Made by a program: the position numbers and the translations under genes
Shown: in pieces, positions 44,457 through 56,499 of the stretch
Numbering within the stretch: position 1 is the stretch's first letter
Layout: each line of letters starts with the position of its first letter
From: Erigeron canadensis
Lineage: Eukaryota; Streptophyta; Magnoliopsida; Asterales; Asteraceae
Length of the DNA: 64,000 nt
Direction of reading: 5' to 3'
Assembly (NCBI RefSeq): GCF_010389155.1
Contig: NC_057764.1
Location: 372,001-436,000 of the forward strand
The notes under the pieces: model-generated
The model's database searches: none
What the model saw: only the letters and a program-made list of their open reading frames with translations
What the model was told of the DNA's origin: nothing

Positions 44457-47400
44457 TCTATACTATATTATAAAGCAAATTTTCCATGTCTAAATTTTAA
44501 GTTTCAACATTTACTTTACCAAAATGTCCCCCATATCTATTATATATCTACTTAAAATAATTATAATACCCCTTCTCTCTCTTTAAATGTCAATCAATCA
44601 TTTTTTTTCTCTCCTTCATAAATCATTTATTCCCGCAATTCATTGAAAATCTTTTATCTCAAAAATCGTACATCGATAAATTATAAAAGTTATATGAGTG
44701 TTCTTAAAATTTCATTCTCTTTCATTAGAGATGTCATTCGATATACTTTCGACGAATTTTTAAATCCGATGGCGGAACCCGTACGGTTAAGACATTTCAC
44801 TATCATACTCTATGACTTATCACACTTTATGACCTATCACCCCACCATCTGTAACACCCGCCGTTTAAAACTATGAATTTCCAAAAACTTTCGCCTAACG
44901 GCGTTAAAAGAAAGTGGAATTTAACCTTAAAAGTCCAAACCAGCAAAATCTGTTTGGTTTATTCATAAAATGGTGTTACTAGCCATATCATCAAAACAAG
45001 TCTAAATGAAAATCCATTGGTTGCCCAACATTAAACAACCGACATTATAGTAAATACAAATCATAAATATCTAAACATAAATGAATGTCTAATGCGAGCA
45101 GCCACTATGGGTAAACTACTGCCAACTTCAAGATCATCTACCCATGCCTCACATCTTCTCACATCTACTTGCTCACTATTGTTGGACCTGAGGGCACAAC
45201 ACATTTTAAAAGAGGAAGTGTTAGCTAACGAATTAGCTAAGTAAGATAACACATAATTTATAAAACGTTTGTCCATTTAAAACATTATATAAAAGTCATA
45301 ATTACATCGTCAAGGCACATATCACATCGATGCATCACATCATCCATTACATATCATCACATCAAACATCATCATCATAGGTTGAATCACCTAACTGTGC
45401 CTAATCATCTTTTACTTTACATATAACATATAAGCATCATCGCATAGTGTGACATAAGTCACTTACATTAGGCGTGACATAAGTCACTCATCACATATAA
45501 GGTGTAAGTTTGTGTGTAGGCGGTCATAAGACCTAACAGGGAACCTCACACCCGACTAGATGGATAAGCCTTATGGCGGTCCATCAATGTCGTTAAGGAA
45601 TGGCAAGCCAATCCAGGAGTAGTCCGTATGTTCAAAGACATTGGTGGTTAATCACGCCACCCGGAGATACTCAAACCACGTAATTATGTTGCAAGGAGCC
45701 ACCCAAGCAACCATATACGCACCCGCCGGGCAAGGGCAAGTATGGGTTAAGCTTAACACTTTCATATCATATACGAGCTCGATTTACATCACATATAGTT
45801 TAGGTGTCCACGTTACCTAAACATCATCACATATCATCTTTTTACGTTTGGGCCCTTAAACGTGCACGTGTCATGGCAACTTAACAAGTCTAGTGAACTA
45901 GATGAACAAGCCATGTAGTCATGCACACTGTACATATCATCAACATATAACACATTTCACTTCATCTCAAGACATTATATAGCATTTCATAGCATATCAT
46001 TACATCACATGCATTGTTACATAACGTACATCATCATATATCATTGCATATCGTATATCATTACAACATTGCATATCATTTATCATCGTAGATCGTACAT
46101 CATTTCATATCATCTATCATTTCATATCATATATCGTTGCAAAACACCTATTATCTCATATCGTAATTCATTTCATCTATTAAGCATACATAGCATCTCA
46201 TATCAGTACATATCATTGGGGTAGCATTTCAGGCTTCAATATGCATCTACATAGCCCATATCACCTCCCGTATAATCCCGAATACACATAAGCAAACAAG
46301 ATACCATTTGGGGAAGTTATTATATGAAAACTATGTTTTTGTTGAACCCTCAGCGTGTCAAAGTAGTGTATCTTACCTCGTAGAAGCACACAACAAATGA
46401 TAACGTAAGTTACCGAGCTTTGCAAGTATTCCCGACTACCTATAATCATTAAACGACATAATGAGCTAATAAGTACCCACTTGCTTATGGTCATGACTCA
46501 AGTCTAAATACCTATAAACATGACTCGTGACAATGCTTGATGCATCGGAGGTTCGTTTAATACTTAAGGCTTACATAACTCGACGGAACTCGACATTCAC
46601 TTACTAAATTAACCTTTGTGGAAAATTGACATCATTATCATCTTTTAAAAGTATTACCATTAGAAAGTAGACTCTCTCACGATTCCGTGGATAGCTTATT
46701 TGTTAAAAACGGAGTTACGGTTCAAAAGTTATGGCCATTTGAAAATTCTGTCGCTGTTGTGTCGCAACTACCAATTTGTGTCGCAACTAAAGGTCACTGT
46801 TTTCTAGTTGCGCAGCAGCTTAGTAGCTGCGGCGCAGCTAGCCCCGAATCTGCACAAGCCTTATGGTTTAACCTCCAAAACTTAACCAAACACACCCCAA
46901 ACGACCCATAACCTTATGAACGACTTTTGTACCTCAAAATTCATCATTTTAAGACCATAATGATGCAATGAAATCATTGATTAACTCCTAATTGATTTGC
47001 ATCACAATAACAAACGTTTTAGGTTACCGAATCGATCAAAACACACGTTTATGACTCCAATCAACCCTCTAAAGACCTAGATGAGTTATGGAACGAATCA
47101 AGGGATTGAAAGGACATGAAATCAATATAATAATACCTCAAATACCTGTAGATTACAAGAAGGATGCAAACTATGGATCAAAACCTCTTCAAATCATCAA
47201 GAAACGAGCAAAACACGTGAGGATTGATCAAGGAATTGGAGGGGTGGCTAGGAACTGAGATGAGAACGTGATTAGGGCTTAATGAACCCTTAATCAGCTG
47301 GAGCATCTTTCTTAATCTCACACTTAGGTCCCTCCACTATTAAACATCACATTTAAGGCTTAAACGACTTAGCGGGAATACTTACCGACACCTTTAACAC

Positions 47401-47616
47401 ATCTTAATCATCTTTGACATCTTAAACACATTAACATATACGTCATTAAGGCATTGAAGCCTTCTATATATGACACATTAATTACATATAAGCATTAGAT
47501 CTTCTAAAGACTTAACGGACATGTTGTGTTGACTTAACGACTCAAGTCAACTGTTGATTAAAAAGTTCGGGATGTTACACCATCTCACTATCGCAACGCT
47601 CGGATACTTATTCTCG
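44457..47616 (+). mobile_element. Helitron interrupted by a solo LTR
   Basis: It begins TCTATACTATATTATAAAGC after an A. After the nested LTR it resumes with CCATCTCACTATCGCAACGCTCGGATAC and a decayed end CTCG at about 47613-47616 (expected CTAG). Without the LTR it would be about 430 bp, non-autonomous. Its body is related to the arms of the inverted repeat at 4561-5318. Confidence 0.55.
44850..47579. mobile_element. 2.7-kb solo LTR with 5-bp target duplication
   Basis: TGTAACACCCGCC ... TTCGGGATGTTACA, with TG...CA ends, an inverted TGTAACA(C/T)CC terminus, and CCATC on both sides (44845-44849 and 47580-47584). Length and ends fit a Ty3/gypsy LTR of the long-LTR chromovirus type (Tekay/Del-like); this assignment is inference. 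The middle (about 45300-46230) is an irregular field of ATATCAT/CATCACAT repeats. TTGCGCAGCAGCTT and CTGCGGCGCAGCTA occur at 46806-46838. No second LTR or internal domain remains. Confidence 0.82.
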
Positions 47617-49050
47617 TTTATAATATATTTGAATCCTTAAACATTATTGTTATACAATTAATTAATTCATATTATAATAAATTTTATGAATGCTAATTTT
47701 TACTTATCCAACAGTCAAAAACGGAAAAGAAATGTAAAAATATAAACTAAATTTGTATAAAAATATAAACTGGATTATAAAAAAAAGGTAATGGGGGGAA
47801 CCCTAGTCCCGGTACCACAATTGGATACCCATCAACCCACCCCGTATGAGCCATATAATGTCGGTAAAATACCTCCATCCTAATCCCTACATGATTAGGG
47901 CACCCCGAAGGATTGAACTCGCGGTTTATAGTTTATGTGATACTTTGTTTTTATTGTCTAAAACAACTATCTTCATAATATCATGCCATCATATTTTATT
48001 ATTGACTCGATATTTCAGATGCCCACTTTTTATTTTCGAGCCAGGTCCAAAATAGATTTTACATTCTCGGAGACGGTACTGGTTTTATGCATGGAAGTTT
48101 GGATGAGAATGAGTCAAGAAGCAGCAGCAGCAGCTTCGTTCGACTTCAACTTCGCAGACACCATCAACTCTTGTACATTACAATAAGTTAAATAAGAAAC
48201 TTTTTACTTTCTTCAATTATAACCTATTGTTCAACCCAACATAATATCTCTTTCAGTGTATTCCAATCGAATATTAAATGTCCTATTTCCTTAATTCTAA
48301 CCCATTGTTCCCTTTCTTTGATATCAATTTTTTACTTTTGAAATCCATTACATCATCGGAAATAACCTCGAGCCATCACGTTAGTCTATTCATCACCGCC
48401 ACCACCATCACCCTTATCCCACCGTTCGCAAGTTCCGCACTCCATTGGACATCAGATCACCAGACCGAAACCCACCGCCGCCAGTAACGGCTTCCAACAA
48501 CACCACGACCCCGACGAGTATGGCTTACACCACCACCATCGGGATGCTGACAACAAATATGTAATACATCTATTTTCTTTTAATGTTTATTTGTTAGATG
48601 AGTGGATATGATTGTATGTATAAATACGAGTTGTTAGATAATAAAAATGATGATGTTCGATACATTTGGGTTTATATATATTGATTGAAATTAAGAATTT
48701 GAAATCATTAGGGATTTAAAATCATTATTACTGGTTTTTTATGAGGAGGGTTTTTAAGGATGGGTCGGGTAAAATTTGGGGGAAACTGATCTGGGGGGAA
48801 ACTGAGTTTTAGGGTTTTTATAGAGAAATAGTCCTTGTGGTTGGTGTTCATCAAAACTGGACGATTTTACCCTCACGTGGCAAACACGTGAGGCGCTTAA
48901 CGGCTAAAAAGAGACGAACGTTAGTGGCAGGGACGTCTGACAATGAATTGGAAAAGCCCAGAGGCATTTAACAATAAAAAAAAGTCTAGGGACGAAAATG
49001 CGAATCGAGCAAACCAAATGGACGATTTGTGATAATTTCTCTATATTTTT

Positions 49051-49352
49051 GGTATTTACTACTATCATCATATTTATCAACATCACCTCTTAAAAACTTT
49101 TTTAAGAGAAAAAAATCAACTTAATTTTTTTATTCAATTAAAAAACAATCACTAAAGAAAATCTAATCCATAAAGAAAGCTTCCAACTAAAATTATTTCA
49201 TCTATTCAATACTCAAAAACACTATCATCTTGGTTTGATAGTTTGGTTTCCTGAGCGTATACCTAAACTTGTATTTGTACTTTGGCTTGTGTTTAAAAAA
49301 AAAGTAGAAGACACAAGATTTAATAAGCGATTATCAGATCTAATTCGTTTGT
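49051..49352. other. AT-rich spacer right of the 7.3-kb MULE
   Basis: No feature recognised beyond the MULE target duplication at its left edge. Confidence 0.4.
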
Positions 49353-49720
49353 GTGTTCATTATGTGTTGCGCAACCGGATTCATAAAGCCATCTTATGAT
49401 GCAAAAAAAGTTAAGGCTGAGCTAAACGGAGTATCACATATTTCGGATGCAGTTAAAGCTGCTCTTATGGCTTTGGTTCGTAAAACATATGTACAAAGTA
49501 TTAATGAAAAACTTCTTTTGGTTGTTACACTTTACTTTACATGGCAAAAAAGGAATAAGGGCGTGTAACGAAGAAGAATAGATCTATTAATCAGCTTGTT
49601 CATGAGATAAATACGATGGTGCGCTACAAATTACTTGCTTTATGGGATCCCACCATTTCTCTAATTAGTTATCGTAAGCTCTTGTATGTAATTATGTATC
49701 CTTTCCTTGTAATTGTTGTT
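49353..49720 (+). pseudogene. unidentified gene fragment with a frameshift
   Basis: An open frame of 71 codons from 49353 has amino-acid content like a real protein (FIKPSYDAKKVKAEL, ALMALVRKTYVQS). Just at its stop (49566-49568) coding-like sequence continues in another frame (KKNRSINQLVHEINTMVRYK, LLALWDPTISLISYRKL) to about 49690. This pattern suggests a decayed exon or gene fragment with a one- or two-base indel. I do not recognise the family. Confidence 0.3.
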
Positions 49721-50775
49721 AGGTTTTGTGATTTTGAGCATGTTTCTCATTGGTCTTTCAATGTTGCACGAGGTGCATATGATTTGTAAAGTTGGTACAA
49801 CACTTAGTTAAATCGTCTGTTTTCCAGTTATATAAATTTATAACCAGGGTAAATTTAAAAAAAAAAAAAAAACGTATTTGAATATCTCATTAAATTATCA
49901 AAAACAAACCTAATTTGAAAATCATCTTCCAATTAATTTTATAAAAAAAAAAAAACTAAAAAAAAAATGGACAAACAACACTAATCAACCAAATCCAAAC
50001 TTTAATCATAAATAAATTATTTGTATATTGGATATACAAGTATACACAAAATCACATTTATCTTTTTCCACCTATCATTATTTTCGACCACCATCACCGA
50101 GCACCATACCCATTTAGATCTCCGACGGCCCATATCCATCACCAACCATCGTACCTCGTTTAAATCCAAAGCGAATACCAGTTTGGATCTTTAGCACCCC
50201 ACATCCACCACCAAGCACTATATAGATCTTCGTCCTCTTACGCGTTCAATTTCATACATCGTACACGATTAGTGGCTATAAGCCTTTGAGTTTTTTTTTT
50301 TTTAACATAATATCACTAGCTTGTCGTTTAAAAACATGTATTGAAAAAATAACTTTTTTTTTAAGGAAAAAAACAAAGAATTGACACCTCAGATTTTTCT
50401 GATTGGGCAAAAGAAAAAGATATGTCAATAAAAAAAATAAAATCTATATTTCATATCTAGTTTAATAAATTCAATATAGATTTTAACTGAATACATAGAT
50501 AAATTACTATATATAGTAATTGAAAATGAAGTTAAATTTAGATCATCAATCAATCAAAAAATATAGTAAAGGTAGATGCAATCTATGGGTGAAATTAAGA
50601 AATTGATCATGGTGCTAGATTCGATAGGAAGCGAGCATGCTCCTCTCCATCTCCCTAGCTAGCTGTTATCCCCTGATCGATCGATCATATGCATGGATGA
50701 TAGGGCCATATATAATTATTAATCATCCCTACTGTCATTAATTCTAGCATAATATATATATATATATATATATAG
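49721..50775. other. upstream region of the EXO70 gene
   Basis: AT-rich, with A-runs at about 49857-49872 and 49947-49970. A TATA-like ACTATATATAGTAA lies at about 50506-50519. GATCGATCGATCAT occurs near 50674-50690. No additional gene seen. Confidence 0.45.
50752..50775. repeat. (TA)n microsatellite abutting the EXO70 start codon
   Basis: About 11 TA units end in AG directly before ATG 50776, so the repeat forms the last bases of the 5' leader. Confidence 0.85.
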
Positions 50776-52863
50776 ATGGAGAAACACGGAGGCAAATCCG
50801 GTAGTTTCATTGGACGGCATCGTTGGCGAACCAATAATGCCGATCAGAGTCCCGGCCGATCATCCTTTTCCCCAAGATTACATCATAAATCTCCTCATCC
50901 TGTCCCCCATGCAGCCGGGGATTCTGAATCTAGCGACGACCTCAATGACCCTCCTCCTGATGTCGACGATAATATTCTGAATCACGATCGTATCTTCTCA
51001 GAACTCGACGGTTTCATGGATGAATTATCAAGCTCCATTAATGACAAGACCACCCCACCCGAACTTCCGGACGTTATACACACATTCTCAACCGTAATCC
51101 ATTCCAAAACAACAAAATCAGCCGCTAGGAATGTTGACATTTTGATATCTGATCATCATGAGGCCGCGGATGACACGTTCCTGTTTGAATCTGTTAGGCG
51201 GTTATGTAATTTAAAATCCGCGCTAGACGAGTACGATAACGCATCTGATCAGGTTGATAAACTTTTGCATCGAGTTATGAAGTTCATGCAAGAACATCTT
51301 CGTGCAATTCTACTAGATTCGTCAACGGCGCCACCAGCAACAGCAGCAGAACCCAAACTAAAAGCGATATCTTCAAAACATTTTTCCTTCAAAACAGAAC
51401 GCTGTCCAGCGCCCGAACCCCCGCCCCCTGCAGCCAAGGCGGATGAGGATTATCCAGGTTTCTCCAACGAGAAAGTCAACAGAATGAACAAAATCGTAAC
51501 AACCATGATATCGGCCGGCTACAGACACGAATGCTCAAATGTATATAGCATGGCAAGGGGAAACGCCCTGTACGAGCAACTCAGAAGGCTGGATTTTGAA
51601 AAGCTCAATGCAGAAGATGTCCACAAGTTTAACTGGGAAACGCTTGAGGCAGACGTCTCAAGATGGATCAGAATCATCAAACATTGCTCTCGGTTTCTAA
51701 TCCCGGCTGAAAGAAACCTAGGTGACACGGTTTTCTCCCATCATATTCCCATTTTCAGGGGTCTGTTTATCAATCTGGTCCGTAGCGTGATCACGTGGTT
51801 ACTTGATTACGCCGCGGCTGTTGCCATGACTAAGAGATCCGCAGAAAGGCTGTTTAAGTTCCTAGATATGTATGAGGCCCTCCAAGGCCTTGATAAAGAA
51901 ATGAGTGATAGTTGTAAATATTATTCCATACAAGATCAAGATGATGATGATGATGATGAAAATACTAACAAATTGGAAGAACATGAATCATCATGCAATA
52001 ATGATCTCAATGCTGAAATATCATCTGTCGCGGAGCGTATAGGGGAGGGCGCTGTTAGCATGTTTGGCGATCTAGAAAGCTCCATCAGGAACGATGCCGC
52101 AAAAAGCCATGTACCAGGGGGCGCAGTACACCCCCTGACACGCTACGTTTTAAATTATTTAAAGTACGCGTGTGAGTATGGAGACACGTTGGAACAGATC
52201 TTCCAACAAAATGCAAAACTCAACCAGCCTGCGGCTAATTCTCTTGAGAATATGGAAATGGACATGGAGAAATCACCATTGGCGGCACAGATATTGTCTG
52301 TCATGAGCCTTTTGGATGGCAACCTTGCGGTCAAATCAACGCTCTACAAAGATCCTGCGTTGCGCAACATTTTTTTAATGAACAACGGTAGGTATATATT
52401 ACAAAAGGTAAAAGGATCGGACGAGATCAAAAAGCTGATGGGAGACAACTGGTGTCGGCGTAGGTCTTCAGAGGTTCGGCATTATCACAAGAGTTACCAA
52501 AGAGAGACCTGGGCAAGGCTGTTGCAGTGCATCACACAAGAAGGGATACAAGTAAATGGAAAAGTGAATAAACAAGTATTGAAAGAAAGGTTCAAGAATT
52601 TCAATTCCATGTTTGATGAGATACACAAGATACAAAGCGCATGGGTTGTTAGTGAGGAGCAATTGTTGTCAGAGCTTCGGGCTTCTATATCCGCGGTGGT
52701 GATTCCGGCCTACAGGTCGTTTGTAGGGAGGTACAGACATCATTTTGAGGCAGGGAAAAGCATGGACAAGTATATAAAATATCAACCAGAAGACATTGAA
52801 GCATTGATTGAGACTTTGTTTGAGGGTAATCCACCTCCCTCAATGTCTAGGAAGAGATTCTAA
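50776..52863 (+). CDS. EXO70 family exocyst subunit (probably EXO70C type)
   Basis: A single uninterrupted frame of 695 codons. Order: disordered, charged N-terminus (about 1-60); helical region with DRIFSELDGFMDELSSSI; Pro/Ala-rich linker (about 185-230); then the EXO70 C-terminal domain (about 290-680) with WETLEADVSRWI, FLIPAERNLGDTVF, HPLTRYVLNYL, IFLMNNGRYILQKV and VIPAYRSFVGRY. An acidic D/E insert lies near 392-402. Family knowledge: EXO70 tethers secretory vesicles at the plasma membrane as part of the exocyst, and plants have many paralogues. Length (Arabidopsis EXO70C2 has similar size), lack of introns and the divergent N-terminus favour the C group, whose members act in pollen and root tips. 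That subgroup call is tentative. The start is the first ATG after the TA repeat. Confidence 0.9.
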   Translation: MEKHGGKSGSFIGRHRWRTNNADQSPGRSSFSPRLHHKSPHPVPHAAGDSESSDDLNDPPPDVDDNILNHDRIFSELDGFMDELSSSINDKTTPPELPDVIHTFSTVIHSKTTKSAARNVDILISDHHEAADDTFLFESVRRLCNLKSALDEYDNASDQVDKLLHRVMKFMQEHLRAILLDSSTAPPATAAEPKLKAISSKHFSFKTERCPAPEPPPPAAKADEDYPGFSNEKVNRMNKIVTTMISAGYRHECSNVYSMARGNALYEQLRRLDFEKLNAEDVHKFNWETLEADVSRWIRIIKHCSRFLIPAERNLGDTVFSHHIPIFRGLFINLVRSVITWLLDYAAAVAMTKRSAERLFKFLDMYEALQGLDKEMSDSCKYYSIQDQDDDDDDENTNKLEEHESSCNNDLNAEISSVAERIGEGAVSMFGDLESSIRNDAAKSHVPGGAVHPLTRYVLNYLKYACEYGDTLEQIFQQNAKLNQPAANSLENMEMDMEKSPLAAQILSVMSLLDGNLAVKSTLYKDPALRNIFLMNNGRYILQKVKGSDEIKKLMGDNWCRRRSSEVRHYHKSYQRETWARLLQCITQEGIQVNGKVNKQVLKERFKNFNSMFDEIHKIQSAWVVSEEQLLSELRASISAVVIPAYRSFVGRYRHHFEAGKSMDKYIKYQPEDIEALIETLFEGNPPPSMSRKRF

Positions 52864-55110
52864 CTAATATATAATTTACCTACCTGCGTACCACCATTGT
52901 TTCATTAACTATTTTATTTGCTTCTACTATACCTTGTTTCTTACAGCTATATATGGTGAACATTTTTAACTTTGTTATAATTGCCAATTTATTAACTTTC
53001 CATGGACTTACATATTCATATAACTTGTTTTTGATCATCGGTATATGTGGTTGTTGGAAAGAAATTAATGATCGATGCAAATAATGACTTGCAAAGTTTT
53101 TACCTAACTTGTAATTAAGCTTAATTAAACACCTTATAACCCAACCGTAAACCACACAACTGGACTGAATAACGTACAAAAGGAAACCCTACAAATCCAA
53201 CCAGCAACTTCAACAATAACCTATATCTCCTATCAAAGATGTCTCCGATCAGATTGTACATCTATGCGTCTTGAATAACCTACCGTCCAAGTTTCTTAAC
53301 AATCAAATGGTTAACTAAACGCAACTGTTAATTAACACAAGTATAACCGGTTCTTTCCCATTTGTTTAGAACTTAATGCACTTGATAAAAAAGTACTTAA
53401 CCTACTAATTAAGTTAATCAAAACCGTTTTCTTCTTAGTTAACCGATAAAAAAAAATAAAAGTATTTGACTTAATATGCAAGGCGGTACCATATGGCTGG
53501 CAAAGAGAGTCAATGTCCCTCTGAAATTTATATTTTGACATGGATTTTAGATTTTTCATGGATTTTTAAAATTTTCTTCTAGGTTTTTAACATTTACCCC
53601 TTTTAGATATTTTTTTTATTGATTTTTTAATTTTGTCTTCTGAGAATTTTTTTCTAATACCCCTTTATTAATATGTACAAACATTAGGGACTGTTTAGCA
53701 AGAGTTTTTCAGGGGCTTTTAATGGCTTAAAAGCTATTTAGCTTTTAAAAATAAACTCATTGAAAATTATAGCCTTGTTTGGCAATACATAAGAAATCAA
53801 TAGCCCCAGCCCCAAAAAACTCCTAAAAGCCCCAAAAAGTCTTTAAAATAAAAGCTCGTAGGAAGAGAATTGAAAAAAAAGCCCCAGCCCCTAGCCCCAA
53901 CGTCAAGCTCCAGCCTCAAGCCCTTAACTACAGCCTCAACTCCAAGCTTTTTTGCCAAACATACCCTCTGTCATGACTTTATTATCAGCCACTTAGTGAT
54001 TAAAAAAAATCATAAACATACGGCCCTTTATACATAAACATCATAAAGAAAACTTTCCATTTATCCAATATTGATTTAATTTTCTTTTAAATAAAACATG
54101 CAACATTTAACACAAGGTCGTGTTGGCTGTCCCTCGGATCACTTGTGAGCCAAATAAAAGCTTTGTTCTTTTCTGCACAAAAAGTCAAAAAGAAAAACTT
54201 GTACTAACCCCATTTAACTAGCTTTCGTACTTTTCTTTCCGATTTGCTAATTCTCAATATTAGAATATATATGTTACATCAAAAGATAAAAAGGCTGACT
54301 TTACACGTTATTTACATAATTTGATAAATTACATCAAATTTTGTGTTACGAATTTGAATGGGGTGTATCGGGTGCCTCATCGGTGGCCTTTCAAAACCGA
54401 CATCATTAGCTCCAATACATCGGTTGTACAATAATTTGAGCCCTTGAGTTTCTTTTTCCTTTTGCATACACATATTTTTTCCTTGAAATTTTTATATAAG
54501 GTTACAAAATATTTATTCCTTTTACGATTTGTAAGTGTACAAGTTACTGATATGAAAGTTTGCTTCTTTCCTTTTGAAGTCTTGTTAGTTAAGAGTTAAT
54601 TACAAAAATCGTCGATGTGATTTGTCAAAAAGTTACGGTTTCATCTCTAATATTCCTAAATTACGATTTTGATTTTTAAGTTTGGACTTTTGTGAACACT
54701 TATGACCAAAATTATTGACTTTTGGACCAAGAATGTTGAGCTAGGTTCACCCGCTGTGATTTCAAACTCGTGAACGTATCGTTTTGGAATTAATCTGTTG
54801 GTAAAACAAATAGGATTACCTAGGCTCGTTTGATGAAAAAAGTATGTCATCCGTACTCACCAAGTGTTGTTTGTTGACAGAATAACTATACTATACGTAG
54901 TACTTTTGGCATGGAGCAATAAAGAATGTCATGAACAGCCACCGGGAATTAAACCAAACCACCATCATTCCATTAAATTGACTACTAGCTAGTCCTACAA
55001 TCTGCCAAAAGGAGGCTTCACATGTCTTTGTTTTGTAGTAGCACATTGATGAAACTTCTAAAAAATGAAAATTACAGTTGGTCCTAACAACAACCACTCA
55101 CGGATTCTCA
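52864..55110. other. intergenic DNA between the EXO70 and Ole e 1 genes
   Basis: No gene recognised in 2.2 kb. A hAT-like MITE candidate lies at 53688-53970. AT-rich elsewhere. Confidence 0.5.
53688..53970. mobile_element. hAT-like MITE candidate
   Basis: It begins GGGACTGTTTAGCAAGAG and ends GCTTTTTTGCCAAACATACCC, which are imperfect inverted ends. The inside repeats AGCCCCAGCCCC-type words. No clear 8-bp target duplication was visible, so the class is tentative. Confidence 0.45.
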
Positions 55111-55120
55111 ATTTATATAT
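55111..55120 (+). promoter_or_regulatory. TATA box of the Ole e 1-domain gene
   Basis: ATTTATATATGG 155 bp upstream of the ATG at 55276; plausible core promoter. Confidence 0.5.
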
Positions 55121-55275
55121 GGTCTGACCCTACTTAATGTGCTGCCATCTTTCTATCTTCTTAATCATAAGTATACATATATCCTTTTGTATATATATCA
55201 TTCTATTCAATTCCCACATACAACAAAACAATATATATACTTGGAACCTTCACTTGTCCTTTGTTTCAAACGACC

Positions 55276-56428
55276 ATGTATCATCAGATATTCCTTCTTC
55301 TTCTTCTTCTTGTCATTGTTATTCCACATCTTGCACTGGCACCGCCGCCATTCCCGACCTCTCATATCACGGTCACAGGCTCCGTGTTTTGTGACGTTTG
55401 CTGCAATAACTCCTTCACAAAACACAGTTATTTCTTACCAGGTAAACTATTAATTAATTGTTACTTAACTCTTTAAACCCATCGATCAGTTAGTTTAAGC
55501 TTCAGACTTGTTTTTCTGTACGTGTTTATAAATTAATTTCTAGGCTTGTGAAACAGGTGCGGATGTTCATGTACAATGTAAATTTCGGTCAACACAAACG
55601 CAACAAATTAGTTTTTCGGTAAACAGAACAACAAACAGATATGGTGTTTATAGATTGGATATACCATCAGTGGAGGGAGTTGACTGTGTGGATGGACCAG
55701 CCATCCAGTCATTTTGTGAAGCTAGCTTAATAGGAAGCTCGGTCTCAGCCTGCAATGTCCCTGCTGTATCCTCCACATCTAAAGAGATCACGCTCAAGTC
55801 GAGATCAACTAACCTTTGTGTCTACAGCGTAAGCGCACTCAGCTACAGACCGTTTAGGAGAAATTCAACGCTTTGTGGGAACTACAACTTTAACATGGAG
55901 GAAGAAAAGATGTTATCAGATTCTTTCAATTCATCAAAGTTCTTTCTCCCTTATTTTCCATGGCCTACTCTACCTCCACTGCCACCATGGCCATCATTGC
56001 CACCCTTGCCTCAATTACCGCCCTTACCTCAGTTACCTCCTTTCCCTTCCTTTCCTCCATTGCCATCTTTTCCTCCGTTTCAATTCCCACCGTGGTCGCC
56101 TTTTCCATCATCGCCACCATTACCTCAGTTACCGCCCTTACCTCAACTACCGCCTTTGCCGCCGTTACCACCTTTGCCGCCGTTACAATCAGCTCCACCA
56201 ACAAACTTCCCTCCTTTTACAAGAGCACCAGGGTTCAATCCAGGAGACCCAAGAAGTTGGATACCCAACAATCCTTCATCCAGTCCACCTCCATTCAATC
56301 CAAGAACACCAATACCAGGGTTCTCATTTATCAGTCCACCACTGCCTGGATTTGATCCAAGAGATCCAAGAACATGGATACCCACTTTCCCCCCATCTCC
56401 TAATAGCCCTCAAACCCAGCAACCATAG
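55276..56428 (+). CDS. secreted Ole e 1-domain, proline-rich cell-wall protein
   Basis: Two exons, 55276-55441 and 55557-56428, with a 115-bp GT-AG intron; 345 residues. A signal peptide (MYHQIFLLLLLL...LALA, cleavage after about residue 22) is followed by an Ole e 1-like domain. That domain starts with VTGSVFCDVCCNNSF (Cys39, 42, 43) and runs to about residue 170 with further cysteines and YGVYRLDIPS. The C-terminal half is low-complexity proline: PPLP, QLPPLP, FPPLPSFPP units, then two copies of a PGF(N/D)P(G/R)DPR(S/T)WIP motif. Family knowledge: pollen Ole e 1 and extensin-type proteins are cell-wall or extracellular. The closest type is Arabidopsis Ole e 1/extensin family members; I cannot fix a symbol. 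Other long frames overlap it only because CCN-rich DNA leaves all frames open. Confidence 0.88.
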
Positions 56429-56462
56429 CTACTTGCTCATTTGTGTACATACAAAATCTGTC

Positions 56463-56465
<3 letters not shown>

Positions 56466-56495
<30 letters not shown>
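56466..56495. repeat. (TA)n microsatellite in the 3' UTR region
   Basis: About 15 TA units, 38 bp after the stop of the Ole e 1-domain gene. Confidence 0.9.

Positions 56496-56499
<4 letters not shown>

Larger units (their letters stand above)
41740..49041. mobile_element. 7.3-kb Mutator-like element carrying nested transposons
   Basis: The left end (41740-41860) and right end (48900-49041) are inverted copies starting GAGAAATTATCACAA(G/A)TCGTCC, continuing TGGTTTGCTCGATTTGCATTTTCGTCCCT and including CACGTGAGGGTA. The 9-bp sequence TATATTTTT lies directly outside both ends (41731-41739 and 49042-49050). Inside are partial extra copies of the terminal motif (about 41870-41896, 48830-48850), CCACC-rich DNA near both ends (42540-42780, 48380-48540), Helitron termini and a solo LTR. 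I found no transposase. Because the duplication is AT-rich and the unit long, the pairing of these ends is a strong inference rather than proof. Confidence 0.7.

Noticed and set aside
45940..46230. satellite array of ATATCAT units
   Set aside because: Units are irregular and lie wholly inside a solo LTR, so this is internal low-complexity LTR sequence.
48821..49041. independent 220-bp short MULE
   Set aside because: No matching target duplication at its own left edge, whereas the right end pairs with 41740 through TATATTTTT.
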